Of a stretch of 64,000 nucleotides of DNA, positions 63,731 to 64,000 are shown in pieces; the stretch's first letter is position 1, and every line of letters starts with the position of its first letter. This DNA comes from Acetobacterium malicum subsp. dehalogenans DSM 11527. GTDB lineage: Bacteria > Bacillota > Clostridia > Eubacteriales > Eubacteriaceae. The translations under genes were made by a program, and so were the position numbers. The DNA lies in NCBI RefSeq assembly GCF_000472665.1, contig NZ_AXAC01000016.1, positions 34,580 to 98,579 on the forward strand, written 5' to 3'. The notes below the pieces were generated by a model. The model was not told the origin of the DNA. It saw only the letters and a list, made by a program, of their open reading frames with translations, and did no database searches.

Positions 63731-64000
63731 GTTTGCGAGGCATGTTGCCGAGCTAATGGTCTGAAAGAAGACCTGTCACCTGGCTAATTGGGAAGACAAG
63801 CTGTAAGCAAGGGCGTTTCCGGCGACGGAAGGGTCTGAAGGAAGCTGATGGCGGTTGTTGGAACGGAACGCAAGTGAACCAGTGATGGTATATATGAAGG
63901 ATAACCTTTCCAAAAGTGGGGACGTCCGAAAATTAGCTGAGTCATATATATTGAGATGGTCGTTTTAACAACAAGCGGAGCAACTTAACCTCGGAAGTAC
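63731..64000 (+). mobile_element. Group II intron, 5' part (domain I), running off the window
   Basis: From GTTTGCG at 63731 the sequence shows group II intron domain I elements: GCAAGGGCGT, GGCGACGGAAGGGTCTGAAG leading into GAAGC, and GAACGCAAGTGAA. These resemble the well-known bacterial intron core (for example the Oceanobacillus iheyensis group IIC intron). It starts just after the T-run of the tRNA-Leu terminator, the usual place for group IIC introns. The reverse transcriptase and 3' end lie outside the window. Confidence 0.82.

Overview
The window looks like a chromosomal segment of an anaerobic, acetogenic Firmicute close to Acetobacterium. The evidence is content only: non-pyrrolysine MttB-type methyltransferases with corrinoid proteins and a methyltetrahydrofolate methyltransferase, tungstate uptake, a full set of molybdopterin genes, a sensory-type [FeFe]-hydrogenase gene, a SpoIIE-type phosphatase, and moderate base composition with strong AGGAGG ribosome sites. 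No 16S or other marker is present, so the genus is an inference.

Layout. 1-7 kb: the 3' end of a cellulose-synthase BcsB-like gene with a translationally coupled GGDEF-like membrane protein, wecB, then a minus-strand operon coaBC, two-part ThrE exporter and a GH8-like protein. 7-12.4 kb: an ECF S-component, a secreted 5'-nucleotidase, tadA, a flavodoxin-fold protein and a DUF362 ferredoxin-like protein. 12.5-22.2 kb: branched-chain amino acid genes (ilvC, leuA, cimA, leuB, ilvD, ilvB) behind a T-box leader whose likely specifier is CUG (Leu). 22.5-29.6 kb: a class II aldolase, a GGDEF protein, two tandem ClC proteins, small stress-type proteins and two decayed genes (a cation/proton antiporter and a cardiolipin synthase). 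29.7-37.2 kb: potABCD, an HD-GYP protein and tupABC, all on the minus strand. 37.7-40.9 kb: a ferredoxin-like protein, a sensory [FeFe]-hydrogenase/PAS protein and a SpoIIE phosphatase. 41-52.2 kb: an amino acid permease, upp, glutaredoxin, a YdbC-like protein, the mog/moe/moa/MOSC cluster and glyA. 52.4-63.2 kb: the methyltransferase island, with an MFS transporter, mttB1, mttC1, a methyl-THF methyltransferase, a BCCT transporter, DUF1638, mttB2, mttC2 and two GntR regulators. The right edge holds tRNA-Leu(CAG), its terminator and the 5' part of a group II intron.

How it fits together. The methyltransferase island would import a quaternary or methylated amine, move a methyl group to a corrinoid protein and then to tetrahydrofolate, feeding the Wood-Ljungdahl pathway. 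Tungstate uptake and molybdopterin synthesis would supply cofactor for enzymes such as formate dehydrogenase. Isoleucine would be made through citramalate; leuC, leuD and ilvN are not in the window. The T-box CUG specifier matches the CAG anticodon of the tRNA-Leu gene at the right edge.

The least conventional signals are a family of about 98-bp palindromic repeats (five copies and a remnant), a 13-bp motif shared by two divergent promoters in the methyltransferase island, two genes whose only sensible start appears to be ATT, a tupA leader with an apparent attenuator, and the second methyltransferase set (DUF1638, mttB2, mttC2, two GntR genes) whose substrate is unknown.
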